Source: Poseidonia sp049617635
GTDB taxonomy: Archaea > Thermoplasmatota > Poseidoniia > Poseidoniales > Poseidoniaceae
NCBI GenBank assembly: GCA_049617635.1
Contig: JBMZJQ010000001.1
Coordinates: 1 to 64,000, forward strand
DNA: 64,000 nt
Reading direction: 5' to 3'
Shown: positions 10,218 through 19,168 of the stretch, in pieces
Numbering within the stretch: the stretch's first letter is position 1
Layout of the letters: each line of letters opens with the position of its first letter
The notes under the pieces: model-generated
Seen by the model: only the letters and a program-made list of their open reading frames with translations
Told to the model about the DNA's origin: nothing
The model's database searches: none
Position numbers and translations under genes: made by a program

Positions 10218-10262
10218 ATCTATACCCCCGAAGGTTCGGTATCCTTCCCCACGCTATGCGTT

Positions 10263-10272
10263 GTATTTATAC
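10263..10272 (-). promoter_or_regulatory. TATA box of the 7026-10217 gene
   Basis: The near-palindrome GTATAAATAC on the minus strand lies about 50 bp upstream of the ATG. It predicts a leader of about 24 nt containing the GGGGGT ribosome site. It is the clearest TATA box in the window. Confidence 0.6.
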
Positions 10273-10428
10273 TATAGGAATGTTGATTATGGCCGAATTC
10301 ATTCAAAAAACCGCTATTTTGGCCGATTCTAGCCGCTTTATCTCACGGACAAGGCCTGAAATGGAGCAAGATGTTTGTGAAGGAAAGCCCACCCTCTCCT
10401 TGAATGTAATTTTTGACCCTAGGATCCC

Positions 10429-13400
10429 TCAGGACGCCCGAAGTGCTGCTGAAGGTGGAATCCTTGAAGCACTTCTCACCGGCACTGCTGTGGCCATCAG
10501 AACCACAAGCCACCCCGCCAAGAAAAGCCCAACTGTGGAGGCCCATGGGAACGCAAAGGCAACGCCTTCGTCTTTCCACACGGCGTTGTACAGCACGACA
10601 TGAAACCCGTAGCCGATGCACAAGCCGTTGAGCATCCCCAACACAGCCACCCAAGACACCTCGGTTGAGAACATGCGCAACACATCCCGTTGTCGGAAAC
10701 CGATGGCGCGAAGCATACCCACCGTGCGGCGTCGCTCGCTCACATTGCGCACGGTCACCACACCAATACCCGCCACACCGACCAACAAACCCAGAGCAAG
10801 ATAGCCCTCAAACAGCGAGAGAATGGCGAGGACCAGGGATTGGATCACCATGATTTCCTCCGCCACCGTTTGCACGTTGATGTTCATCGAAGCCAACTCG
10901 CGGTCAAGACCGTCCTCGAGTTCCGCTGCTGCTCGGCGTTCATCGACCGATTTGCCTTGAGGCGAAAGGGGGGCCTTCGCAAAGGCCTCGGTTTGGGGCG
11001 TTGCCTGAGGCGAGACGCTCACGTACATCCGGGTGATTTCCCCACCGAATTGTTCCTCCACCACCGGTGCGTGAAGCCAGACCCCGGGAGAGAAGATGTA
11101 CGACGACTGTTTGAGGAACCCTCCAACCCTCACCTCCTTGGTGTTTTGCGGGTTGGAAAAATCAATTAGAAGAATCGAATCTCCAATTGAAAATTGAAGG
11201 GGAACAAGTGTGGAGCCATCGGCCGTTGATTCAAGCCCAAACGATGCGTCAAGAAACACGACATCGTTGAATGTTCCAATTGAAATCCACGCCTCTTGTG
11301 AGGTGGAACCCAACGCTTCATCCCACGCGTGGAGCGGGAGGCCACCGTGGGCGATGAAGCCCTCATCAACGCCCCGTAACAGGTAGGGCATCCGTTCACC
11401 TGATTCATCCTCGAGGTGGACCGGTGCCCTGTACACCGACCCCACAGCATCAATGTTGGTCAGAAGGGTCTGGTTGACCTCCCAGTCCGCGGTGTTGGCC
11501 CCCAGCGTAATGGGTCTTGAGCGGCTCGAAGTCAGGAGCAATTCGAACTCTCCTTCAGCCTCTTCAACGAAATCCGAGGAATACGAATCAAACTGTTCGG
11601 TGTAGCCCGACAGCACGACCACCGAAAACATCGTGATCGAAAACATCCCCATGACAACAGCGGTTCGCACCGGATGAGCAAGCGGGTGGGCTAAGGCAAC
11701 AGCACGAACAGGCCCCCCGCCAAAGAAGGCGCGTTTGGAAAGGCTTTGAACGGCCAACGGAGCCCAACTGGTCAACACCAAAACCCCCGACAGCACCTGG
11801 AACAGGCCAAGAACGATGAACGCCAGTTCGTTGGCTTCCATGGCGTTTCGAACCGGGTCAACCGGTGCGAGTGCAAGCGTCCACACCAGGAAAAGAACAC
11901 CGATGGCGCCGAGGGTGTTGCGTGCAGCATGGCGAACCCAACGTGTTCGCTGGCCACGGGAAAGCCAAACGGGCAGTTGCCATGTCAACAACGGCGTGAG
12001 GAGAAGGATCAGGCCCACGCCTGCACCGACATACAGAATGTAGGACAAGCCGTTGGAGGTCCCCAAAAGCAAGAGGCTTGCACCGCACAAGGCCAAGCCA
12101 CCGAACCCTATGATTTGCACCAAGAACACACCCCATGGCACGCCGTTGGCGATTTGAGCGCGAGCACCTTTGAGCGCACGGACGATGTTCAATTGTGCGT
12201 TGTAGGCGGCCATGATGGTCAACAGGAGCATTGAGAGAAGGGCGCCCCAAATCCAACCGGCCAGGAACGAGTCCATCGTCCATGCAAAGGCGAAGGATTG
12301 GGCACCAACACTCTGGAAGATGGTGGTGAAGCCCACCGAAATCACCCAAGCCAACCCGAGGCCGAGCAAGGAACCAAAACCGCCAGCGACAAGGGCTATG
12401 GAAGTGCCCTCAAGCACAAACATCGCTCGAGCGTCGCTTTGCTTCAATCCCAACGCTCGGGCCGTTGCCAATTCCTTTCGGCGAACATCGGCCAAGAGCA
12501 TGATGATGGTAAGGGAAAGCAACACGCCAGCGGCGATGGTGAAGGTGCCAAAGACAAGGAACATGGCCGACAAGACGCCCGAAGACGCCTCGGCTTGTTC
12601 CGCAGCCTCAAGCTGTACGGCTCTGGTCTGCAGGTGGATGTCTTCGGCTGTGCTCTGTTGGTCGAACCATGCCCTCAAACGCTCGACGGATGGTGCCTCT
12701 TCTGATGCGAAATCGGGCCCTGAGAACATCAAGATGGACCGGTCATCTTCACCTGCAAGCGCCAACGTTTCTGCGTCGCCAAGGTTGACCAGCCCGAGAA
12801 CAACGGCGTCGAGGTCGGCCAATTGCTCAAAACCCGGCAGGGCGGTATAGAGGCCCGTGGATTGCAGCGAAGTGGCTGAATCGTTTCCATAGGCATAGGG
12901 GAGCAGACCGGTGACCATGAGTGAATGTTCACCCTCATCCAATCCAAGCAACGCCAGACGTTGGGACGTTAGGATGGAGCCTTGGTCAACGGACAGCGTG
13001 GCGTTTTCACCACCAAAGGCCAACACCATTTGGGGGTATTTTCCAAACCCGGGGGCGTCAGACAGGACCGGAAGGCGCAGGCTTTCGATGTGTCCAGTGC
13101 TGAGATTGATGATCAACACGCCCTCATCGTTCGTGCACCACACATGCCCGGTTGGAACCTCAACGGCGGGACCGCCGTTGCACGCCTCGTTGAGCGAAGG
13201 TTGAGGCCCCGCCGGCTCTTCAGGCCACTGTGCGGCATCGATCGTAGCAAACGCAATTGGGTTTAACGGCGAGGCGTATGTTTCGGTGGTCAGCAACCCC
13301 TCCACAGCAAGGTACAACCGGTCATCGATCACCAAATCGTAGGACAGGACCGTTGAGGGCAAGGTGATGGTCAGGTCGGTCGTGGATTGAAGTGCGAGTT

Positions 13401-15018
13401 CAGCATCAAAGGCCAGCAAGGCGAGCTGGTCATCACCAACCCCCAGCGCCACCCATCCATCCGAAGCGGCCGCCACTGCAGCCATTTCCATGGCCGATGC
13501 ATGAACGGCCCGTTCCTCTTCATCGACCAAGTTTGTATCGGCCAACACCAAGTTCTCACCGGTGGCCACCAACGCAGCCTCGTTGGTGCTGTTCCACGCC
13601 ACATCAACGACGCGTTCGCCTTCCTCCACCTGCCACAGCCACGCTTCGCCACCTGACAACGGTTCGAAACCGATGCCGGTGGATGCCGTGTGCCAGACAA
13701 CATCACCGCCGACCCGGAGATGGTTGAGGTCTCGGTCAGCAAGGGTCAACAGGGAGGCTTCGTTGACACTGACGTCGATAAGCGGCGCCTGGAGAACCTC
13801 CAGCATGGCTGCTCCTGGAGCGAGTGAACTTCGGTTTTCCCGAAGAGCAACCACCTCTTCGCCGTCCAGTCGCTGCAACCCTGATTGGGAGGAGATGGAC
13901 AAGGCTGAGGAGGCGTCGTCGAGGGTGAACACGATGCCAACGTCCTCCGCTGTCAACACCTCGTCGAGGTGGTGCTCAACCGCCTTGGTGAGGTCGCGCA
14001 GGTTCCCATCGGACACATCCGGAGCGACCGCAATCGCAACGCGGTTTATCCGTCCTTCAAGCCCCAGCAGGGATTCTGCTGTCGTCAACTCAGCGAAGAC
14101 CGCTGGTGACAACGACCCGGCCATGGCACCCTGCCCGCTGTTGGGAACAACAGCCGAAACAAGCACGGATGTTTCTGTTCGCACCCGCTGATCGCCATCG
14201 GTCACAAACGCACCCAATTGGAGTTCTTCACCAACGCCGACCTCCAGGAGGTCAGCGGCAACCTGATTCAGGGCAACGACGGGTGTTTGCGAAGGTGCGG
14301 TAGCGGACGCCAACGCCGAAAATCGCAGACCTGTGGTGACATCCAATGCTGCCCACACACCCTCGTCGTCCACGCTTCCGTTGTGGGCGAACAGCGAAAT
14401 CGAAGGTTCAGCCAAACCGCTCGGGGCGGCTAAACTGACGGTACTGGACAGACCGTACTGCCGTCCGAGAAGGTGAGGAGCAAGGCTGCTGTCGCCGAGC
14501 AAGGCTTGCCAAAGCTGTTCCCCGACATGGCTTGGAAGTTCGACCGACGTGCCCGTTTGGGGGTCCAAGCCAGCGATCAAAATGTCCGTCTCCCCCCATG
14601 CAACACGTACCTCGCTCGCCACCGTTTCGTCCAAGGAATCGCCGACCACCAACGACGAGGTGATGATGGCCGAGGTGATGACCAAGCCAGCCAACAACAA
14701 CGCGCTTTGGCGGCGACGGCGCAGGATGTTTTCTTTTGCGAGCCGCCAGACGAGAAGGCGCTGAGGCAACAGCATGGGTTGAAGGAACATCATCGAGACC
14801 AAGCCTACCAGCACCCCGCCAGCAAAAGAGGTGGCTTGTGAGAGGCCAATCCACTGCAGGAAGAGATACCCCAGTGCCCCGTCAACAGGGCCTCCGAAGA
14901 GAAGGAGGAGGCGATGTGAAAAAGAAAGCGAAGACCATCGGCTTGACAACACAACGGAGAGGGCGCTGAACACGAGCACAAGCCCGCCCACCAACGCCGC
15001 CGAAACCAACAGGGTCAT
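10429..15018 (-). CDS. FtsX/MacB-type ABC transporter permease, very large
   Basis: Membrane subunit of an ABC exporter or lipoprotein-release-type system. The start at 15018 overlaps the stop of the ATPase gene by ATGA, giving 1529 residues; a longer frame to 15090 would invade the ATPase. Three hydrophobic segments lie in the first 130 residues, then a MacB-like extracellular core. A large beta-rich insert (about 390-720, phrases such as GWVALGVGDDQLALLAF) looks propeller-like. A first FtsX block of about three helices follows (about 800-990, with RKELATARALGLKQSDARAM), then more helices, a second extracellular domain, and a last FtsX block (about 1395-1529, with RRRTVGMLRAIGFRQRDVLR). Two FtsX repeats in one chain mean it could form the whole membrane part alone. 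Substrate unknown. Most family members are 400-850 residues, so this is unusually long. Confidence 0.85.
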   Translation of the reverse strand: MTLLVSAALVGGLVLVFSALSVVLSSRWSSLSFSHRLLLLFGGPVDGALGYLFLQWIGLSQATSFAGGVLVGLVSMMFLQPMLLPQRLLVWRLAKENILRRRRQSALLLAGLVITSAIITSSLVVGDSLDETVASEVRVAWGETDILIAGLDPQTGTSVELPSHVGEQLWQALLGDSSLAPHLLGRQYGLSSTVSLAAPSGLAEPSISLFAHNGSVDDEGVWAALDVTTGLRFSALASATAPSQTPVVALNQVAADLLEVGVGEELQLGAFVTDGDQRVRTETSVLVSAVVPNSGQGAMAGSLSPAVFAELTTAESLLGLEGRINRVAIAVAPDVSDGNLRDLTKAVEHHLDEVLTAEDVGIVFTLDDASSALSISSQSGLQRLDGEEVVALRENRSSLAPGAAMLEVLQAPLIDVSVNEASLLTLADRDLNHLRVGGDVVWHTASTGIGFEPLSGGEAWLWQVEEGERVVDVAWNSTNEAALVATGENLVLADTNLVDEEERAVHASAMEMAAVAAASDGWVALGVGDDQLALLAFDAELALQSTTDLTITLPSTVLSYDLVIDDRLYLAVEGLLTTETYASPLNPIAFATIDAAQWPEEPAGPQPSLNEACNGGPAVEVPTGHVWCTNDEGVLIINLSTGHIESLRLPVLSDAPGFGKYPQMVLAFGGENATLSVDQGSILTSQRLALLGLDEGEHSLMVTGLLPYAYGNDSATSLQSTGLYTALPGFEQLADLDAVVLGLVNLGDAETLALAGEDDRSILMFSGPDFASEEAPSVERLRAWFDQQSTAEDIHLQTRAVQLEAAEQAEASSGVLSAMFLVFGTFTIAAGVLLSLTIIMLLADVRRKELATARALGLKQSDARAMFVLEGTSIALVAGGFGSLLGLGLAWVISVGFTTIFQSVGAQSFAFAWTMDSFLAGWIWGALLSMLLLTIMAAYNAQLNIVRALKGARAQIANGVPWGVFLVQIIGFGGLALCGASLLLLGTSNGLSYILYVGAGVGLILLLTPLLTWQLPVWLSRGQRTRWVRHAARNTLGAIGVLFLVWTLALAPVDPVRNAMEANELAFIVLGLFQVLSGVLVLTSWAPLAVQSLSKRAFFGGGPVRAVALAHPLAHPVRTAVVMGMFSITMFSVVVLSGYTEQFDSYSSDFVEEAEGEFELLLTSSRSRPITLGANTADWEVNQTLLTNIDAVGSVYRAPVHLEDESGERMPYLLRGVDEGFIAHGGLPLHAWDEALGSTSQEAWISIGTFNDVVFLDASFGLESTADGSTLVPLQFSIGDSILLIDFSNPQNTKEVRVGGFLKQSSYIFSPGVWLHAPVVEEQFGGEITRMYVSVSPQATPQTEAFAKAPLSPQGKSVDERRAAAELEDGLDRELASMNINVQTVAEEIMVIQSLVLAILSLFEGYLALGLLVGVAGIGVVTVRNVSERRRTVGMLRAIGFRQRDVLRMFSTEVSWVAVLGMLNGLCIGYGFHVVLYNAVWKDEGVAFAFPWASTVGLFLAGWLVVLMATAVPVRSASRIPPSAALRAS

Positions 15019-15719
15019 TCCTCCTCGCTGTTGCGGGTTCGGGCACCATCGACCACGACGCCGTCTTGCATGGTGATGGTCCGTTGACAACCCTGTGCAA
15101 TCGTTTCGTCGTGCGTCACGATGAGGAAGGTGGTACCTTCGTCTCGATTCATCGCTTGGAGCAGGGCCATTACCTCACTGGACGTGGCCGTGTCAAGGTT
15201 ACCCGTCGGTTCATCGCACAGGATGATCGAAGGCGAATGAACGATGGCACGAGCCACGGCGACGCGTTGTTGTTGACCTCCGGACAGTTCCGCCGGCCGG
15301 TGTTCAAATCGGTCCCCAAGCCCCACCCGGACCAAGGCCTTCATGGCCGTTGCTCGTGCCTCTTGGGCTGCAACGCCTTGCAACAACAAGGGAAGCTCGA
15401 CGTTTTCAACGGCTGAGAGCACGGGCAGGAGATTGAAATCCTGGAAAATAAACCCGAATTGCGACCCTCGCAAATCGGTGCGTTCGTTATCGGATATGCC
15501 GTACAGGGGTTGACCGTTGACGTTGACCATGCCTGCTGAGGGCTCGTCAATTCCAGAGAGGATGTTCAGAAGAGTGGTCTTACCGCAACCGGACGGACCC
15601 ATGACGGCCACCATCTCTCCTGCTTGGATGGTCAACTCCACCCCCCGAACGGCTTCCACCGTTGATTCGCCCGCCTGGTACAGTTTCCAAAGATTGGAGG
15701 CTTGCAAGGCAGGGGTCAT
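15015..15719 (-). CDS. ABC transporter ATP-binding protein, MacB/LolD family
   Basis: This 234-residue ATPase drives the FtsX-type permease encoded immediately downstream (4-bp ATGA overlap). Visible motifs are Walker A GPSGCGKTT (about 40-48), the Q-loop in GFIFQDFNLLP, the signature LSGGQQQRVAVARA (about 144-157), Walker B IILCDEPTGNLD and the switch His in IVTHD. The insertion of FQDFNLLP and DEPTGNLD is typical of the MacB/LolD/FtsE group. Its ATG lies about 26 bp from the TATA-like box at 15741-15750, so the mRNA may be leaderless. Confidence 0.93.
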   Translation of the reverse strand: MTPALQASNLWKLYQAGESTVEAVRGVELTIQAGEMVAVMGPSGCGKTTLLNILSGIDEPSAGMVNVNGQPLYGISDNERTDLRGSQFGFIFQDFNLLPVLSAVENVELPLLLQGVAAQEARATAMKALVRVGLGDRFEHRPAELSGGQQQRVAVARAIVHSPSIILCDEPTGNLDTATSSEVMALLQAMNRDEGTTFLIVTHDETIAQGCQRTITMQDGVVVDGARTRNSEEE

Positions 15720-15740
15720 GGATGAACCAAAGGGAATTGC

Positions 15741-15750
15741 ATTGATAAAT
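15741..15750. promoter_or_regulatory. Shared TATA-like box between two divergent start codons
   Basis: ATTGATAAAT (ATTTATCAAT on the other strand) is centred at 15745.5. That is 26.5 bp from the ATPase ATG (15719, minus) and 25.5 bp from the MoaD-like ATG (15771, plus). Archaeal TATA boxes sit about 26 bp before the transcription start, so a single box could serve two divergent leaderless transcripts. Confidence 0.5.
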
Positions 15751-15770
15751 CCCTGCCCGAAAGGCTCCCC

Positions 15771-16025
15771 ATGGGCTCACAAGGCGATGAATTGACCGTC
15801 AGCGTGTTGGCCTTCGGCCCTCTTGCTGAACGTCTGGGGGGCCGGCTTCACACGTGTCAGATGCCCAGCGGAGCCAATGTGCGCCAGTTGGTCATCCAGT
15901 TGAAGCTTGAGGAATGGATCGCCTTTGGCCTCTCGGTGGCCGTTAACGGTCAGCGATGCGACATGGACAACCCCCTCACCGAGGGCGATGAGGTGGCGTT
16001 GTTGCCTCCGGTCAGCGGCGGCTAA
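15771..16025 (+). CDS. MoaD/ThiS-family ubiquitin-like sulfur carrier
   Basis: An 84-residue beta-grasp protein ending in the diagnostic Gly-Gly (LLPPVSGG). Other MoaD-like features are FGPLAERLGG near the N-terminus and AVNGQ...PLTEGDEVALLPP near the C-terminus. The C-terminal Gly would be adenylated by an E1-like enzyme and carry sulfur for molybdopterin synthesis or tRNA thiolation, or be conjugated to proteins as an archaeal SAMP. No MoaE or E1 gene lies in the window, so which of these applies is open. The tatA gene follows 73 bp downstream and is probably co-transcribed. Confidence 0.85.
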   Translation: MGSQGDELTVSVLAFGPLAERLGGRLHTCQMPSGANVRQLVIQLKLEEWIAFGLSVAVNGQRCDMDNPLTEGDEVALLPPVSGG

Positions 16026-16098
16026 GCAGGGTGCAAAAGGCGGTTGGAAGGAAAGCCTTCAACAACGGGGACCGCCCCCCTCGCCATGAGGAAGACCC

Positions 16099-16422
16099 AT
16101 GATCGGTGGACTCGGACCGCTTGAATTGACCATCCTGCTCGGCTTGTTTTTCATTCTCTTCGGTGCACAACGCTTGCCCGAACTCGCCAACGCTCTCGGT
16201 CGCTCCAAAGGTGAATTCCAGAAGGGGCTTGAACAAACCACCTCCGCCTCAAAATTGGCCAGCACGGTCGCTGACCTGGAGGCGGGAGGCCGCACGCCGG
16301 ACCAAGCCCTCATCGAGCGTGCCAAAGCCGTTGGCATCGACCCGACCGGCATGGCCGTTGAGGAAGTTGAAAGCAAGGTCGCCGCCTTGGAATCCCTTTC
16401 GAGTCCGTCCGACGAGGAATGA
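16099..16422 (+). CDS. tatA: TatA/TatB-type twin-arginine translocase subunit
   Basis: 107 residues in the classic TatA plan: a short N-terminal membrane helix (IGGLGPLELTILLGLFFILF), the FG hinge, an amphipathic helix (AQRLPELANALGRSKGEFQKGLEQ region) and a polar tail. It forms the pore of the Tat pathway, which exports folded proteins. A ribosome site (GAGGA) precedes the ATG. No tatC is present in the window. The stop lies two bases from the stop of the convergent nob1 gene. TatA and TatB cannot be separated from this sequence alone. Confidence 0.88.
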   Translation: MIGGLGPLELTILLGLFFILFGAQRLPELANALGRSKGEFQKGLEQTTSASKLASTVADLEAGGRTPDQALIERAKAVGIDPTGMAVEEVESKVAALESLSSPSDEE

Positions 16423-16424
16423 AG

Positions 16425-16922
16425 TCACGCCCGCCTTCGCTTTACCTTCATCGGAGAACCGCACCGATCGCACGACCCTGCGTCGGCATTCTTTGAGCGA
16501 TGAACACCTTCTGGAACCGGTGCTGCATCGCGACAGCCGGTGCACTGCAGTTCCCAAATCCACACCGCTTTCGAAGGGGCGTTCACCACCGAGAGGATGG
16601 AACCACCGGCGTGACGAACGGTGTTTTGCAAGCGATAGTCATCGGTGACCAACGCAAGACCAAGGCCGAGGGCCAACGCCAACACGTCAAGGTCAACATC
16701 GGAAAGACGGGGGAGGTCACCGGTGAGGGAGGCTGCCTGACGCGCTTGGTTCAACCATGCCGGGGCAACCTCTTGCCACTGGATATCAATCGACGATACC
16801 AACATGGCACGTGCCGAACTGAGGCGCTCCAATTCTTGTCGTTGAGAAGGCGCACACACGCCGCCGTTGAGCTCGTCCACGGGCCAATGAAGCAAGGCTG
16901 CCGTATCCAGAACCCGCTCCAT
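16425..16922 (-). CDS. nob1: Nob1-like PIN-domain endonuclease with zinc ribbon
   Basis: This 165-residue protein matches archaeal Nob1, which trims the 3' end of 16S rRNA during small-subunit maturation. A PIN domain (about 1-110) shows VLDTAALL near the N-terminus and the acidic active-site segment LSDVDLDVLALALGLGLALVTDDYRLQN. A C-terminal zinc ribbon has two CxxC knuckles (LQCTGC and SCDRCG). Length and domain order fit the family. It converges on tatA and is divergent from the DedA-like gene. Confidence 0.85.
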   Translation of the reverse strand: MERVLDTAALLHWPVDELNGGVCAPSQRQELERLSSARAMLVSSIDIQWQEVAPAWLNQARQAASLTGDLPRLSDVDLDVLALALGLGLALVTDDYRLQNTVRHAGGSILSVVNAPSKAVWIWELQCTGCRDAAPVPEGVHRSKNADAGSCDRCGSPMKVKRRRA

Positions 16923-16999
16923 GGCCTTGTCAGCAGAATCACCTCCATGAAAGCACCGCTTACCCTTATCTTCATCAAAGAAGGCGGTCAGCGAGGACC

Positions 17000-17623
17000 A
17001 TGAGTTGGAAGCAGACCGTGCTCGAAGCCTTCGAGGTCTTCGGTCCTGCGAGCCTGTTTTTGCTTTCGTTCACCGAAGCCATCATCCAACCCATTCCTCC
17101 GGACTTGCTCTACATCCCCATGCTCGCCAACGCCATGGGCGATACCCCGCTGGTCATCTGGCTGTGGTTGGTGGTCACTGTGGCCTCGGTGCTTGGCTCC
17201 CTCGTCGGCTACTTCATCGGGCAACGTTGGGGGACCTCGCTCATGGTTCGTTTCGGTCAAGAAAAGCATCTTGTCAAACTCGAGCAGTTGACGCTACGCT
17301 ACGGTTCCATGGGCATCTTCATCGCCGCGTTTTCACCCATTCCGTACAAGGTGCTGGGATGGATGGCAGGCATGGGCCATATGGCCAAGAAACCCTTCAT
17401 CATTGCAGGCTTGGTGGGCCGCAGCCTCCGGTTTGGCCTCGAAGCCATGCTGATTGGATTGTACGGCGATGCTGCCTTCGACGCCATGATGTGGTTCTTG
17501 GACAACGAAATCCTCCTCGGCCTTGGCCTGATCCTCGCGGGGGTTGCGAGTTGGTTGCTTTGGCGATGGTGGAATGGACTGGAAGGGCAACCGCCATCAT
17601 CGGAAACCGAGACCGCCGCATGA
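17000..17623 (+). CDS. DedA-family membrane protein (YqaA-like)
   Basis: A 207-residue membrane protein with about five hydrophobic segments. It has the family's re-entrant loop motifs: SFTEAIIQPIPPDLLYIP (about 23-40), the Gly-rich GSLVGYFIGQRWG and FSPIPYKVLGWMAGM (about 112-126), where the Pro-containing motif resembles the DedA FxPxxR/K signature. DedA proteins are linked to lipid scrambling and envelope homeostasis in bacteria and also occur in archaea. Its exact substrate is unknown. It is divergent from nob1, with 77 bp between. Confidence 0.82.
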   Translation: MSWKQTVLEAFEVFGPASLFLLSFTEAIIQPIPPDLLYIPMLANAMGDTPLVIWLWLVVTVASVLGSLVGYFIGQRWGTSLMVRFGQEKHLVKLEQLTLRYGSMGIFIAAFSPIPYKVLGWMAGMGHMAKKPFIIAGLVGRSLRFGLEAMLIGLYGDAAFDAMMWFLDNEILLGLGLILAGVASWLLWRWWNGLEGQPPSSETETAA

Positions 17624-17673
17624 GCCGTTGAAACGGGAACGGTTATGAACAGCCCACGGATGGGCGAAGCACC

Positions 17674-17748
17674 GCTGGTGTGGTGTAGTCAGGTCCATCA
17701 TTACGGGTTTTCATCCCGTCGACCCGGGTTCGAATCCCGGCACTAGCA
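17674..17748 (+). tRNA. tRNA-Glu (UUC)
   Basis: A 75-nt cloverleaf. The acceptor GCTGGTG pairs with CACTAGC (one G-T pair). The anticodon stem ACGGG/CCCGT holds the loop TTTTCAT, with anticodon TTC. The T arm is CCGGG-TTCGAAT-CCCGG. The discriminator is A, and CCA is not encoded. There is no intron. A possible TATA element (GGTTATGAAC, 17641-17650) lies about 28 bp upstream. Confidence 0.95.
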
Positions 17749-17856
17749 TAAATGGCCCGCAGTCCCTCGTTTTCACGAAGTTTTCAACCCGAATCAAAGG
17801 CTGATTTCATCCGGCCCTACGGTCAAAGTTAAGGGGTCGCGGCCTTCCCAAACAAC

Positions 17857-18318
17857 ATGGTCACCGTAGGAGACACCGCCCCCGCCTTTACCTTGACAGC
17901 CACTGACAAAAGTCAGGTGAGCCTCGCCGATTTCGCTGGCCAGCGCGTGGTGCTGGCGTTCTATCCTGCGGCCTTCACCGGCGTGTGCACCGCAGAAATG
18001 TGCGCTTTCCGTGACTCCATGGCGAACCTGAACGATGTTGGAGCGACCGTCCTCGGTGTGTCGGTTGACGCACCGTTCTCCAACGGAGCCTTTGCCAAAG
18101 AAAACGGCCTTGAATTCACCCTCCTCTCGGACGTGCACCGAACCATGATCACCGATTACGGCATGACCTTCGAGAACTTCGTTATCGAGGGATACACCGT
18201 GGCCAACCGCGGCGTCGTCATCGTTGAAAGCGACGGTACGGTCGGTTACACCTGGACGTGCGAGAGCCTCGGTCAGGAACCCGATTACGAGGCCATCATC
18301 GCTCACTGCGCTCAGTGA
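17857..18318 (+). CDS. Peroxiredoxin (AhpC/TSA superfamily, AhpE/BCP-like)
   Basis: A 153-residue thioredoxin-fold peroxidase that reduces H2O2 and organic peroxides. The peroxidatic site is FYPAAFTGVCTAEMCAFRD, with the P-x3-T-x2-C pattern placing the reactive Cys at about 47. The Arg in the CAFRD segment is also typical. Further Cys residues at about 52, 136 and 152 could resolve the sulfenic acid. The N-terminus (VGDTAPAFTLTATD) is canonical. An AAAGTTAAGG element about 27 bp before the ATG suggests a leaderless mRNA. It converges on the pirin gene with almost no gap. Confidence 0.93.
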   Translation: MVTVGDTAPAFTLTATDKSQVSLADFAGQRVVLAFYPAAFTGVCTAEMCAFRDSMANLNDVGATVLGVSVDAPFSNGAFAKENGLEFTLLSDVHRTMITDYGMTFENFVIEGYTVANRGVVIVESDGTVGYTWTCESLGQEPDYEAIIAHCAQ

Positions 18319-18319
18319 A

Positions 18320-19168
18320 TCAAGCCAGCGTTCCGTTTTGGAAATCTTCGATGGCCTGGTAGATTTCCTCTCGTGTGTTCATGACGAAGGGACCGTAACG
18401 TGCAATGGGTTCGTCAATTTCTGGACCCCCGAGCAACAAGCACTCCGCTCCTGCTGAACCGGCGACCAGCGTGACGTGCTCACCTTCTGACAGCAGACCG
18501 AGCCCACCGTCACGGAGTGTTTTGCCTTCAATCTCCATGTCACCGCCAAAGGCGTAGACCATCAGGTTGTGATCGGCCGTGGACGGGTGGGTGTATCGTG
18601 CACCCGACTCCAACTTGAGGTGAATGTACGTGATGGGAATGACCGTATCAATGACGGCTTCAACACCGAGGGCTTTGCCTGCGATGACCTTGGCCCACAC
18701 ATCACCTTCCGATGAAGTCGCCTCGGGAATTTCGCTGGAGGGAATGTCCTGATAGCGAGGAGCCATCATTTTGTCCTTGGCAGGGAGGTTCACCCAAATT
18801 TGGAAACCGTGCATCAATCCTCCTTGCTCCATCATCTGGTCTTGGGGCAATTCGGAATGGATAACGCCTCTTCCAGCCGTCATCCACTGGACATCGCCGG
18901 GATTGAGGTCGCCACTGTTTCCTGCCGAATCGGCATGCTTCATACCACCTGCGAGGAGGTAGGTGACGGTCTCAAATCCCCGATGAGGATGGTCGGGTGC
19001 GCCGACGGCTTCGCCCGGCCCGTAGGTGACCGGCCCCATTTCATCAAGCAGCAAGAACGGACTCATGAGTCGGCCCATGGCGACCGGGCGTCGAACTCTG
19101 AAACCACCACCTTCCAAGACGGTGTGGGTGGGGACGATTGAACGAAGGGTTCGGTTCATGAGGCTCAC
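18320..19168 (-). CDS. Pirin family protein
   Basis: 282 residues with the bicupin pirin fold. The N-terminal metal-binding motif is readable: APDHPHRGFETVTYLLAGGMKHADSAGNSG, then GDVQWMTAGRGVIHSELP, which supply the three His and one Glu ligands. The C-terminal cupin holds GDMEIEGK and LLLGGPEIDEPIARYGPFVMNT, a standard pirin ending. Pirins are non-haem Fe proteins; some show quercetinase activity and others act as redox sensors. It overlaps the FMN reductase gene by 4 bp (ATGA), so the pair is translationally coupled. Confidence 0.93.
   Translation of the reverse strand: MSLMNRTLRSIVPTHTVLEGGGFRVRRPVAMGRLMSPFLLLDEMGPVTYGPGEAVGAPDHPHRGFETVTYLLAGGMKHADSAGNSGDLNPGDVQWMTAGRGVIHSELPQDQMMEQGGLMHGFQIWVNLPAKDKMMAPRYQDIPSSEIPEATSSEGDVWAKVIAGKALGVEAVIDTVIPITYIHLKLESGARYTHPSTADHNLMVYAFGGDMEIEGKTLRDGGLGLLSEGEHVTLVAGSAGAECLLLGGPEIDEPIARYGPFVMNTREEIYQAIEDFQNGTLA

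Noticed and set aside
15019..15090. Longer N-terminus of the FtsX permease
   Set aside because: It lies within the ATPase gene and is Arg/His-rich; the ATGA overlap at 15018 is the natural start.
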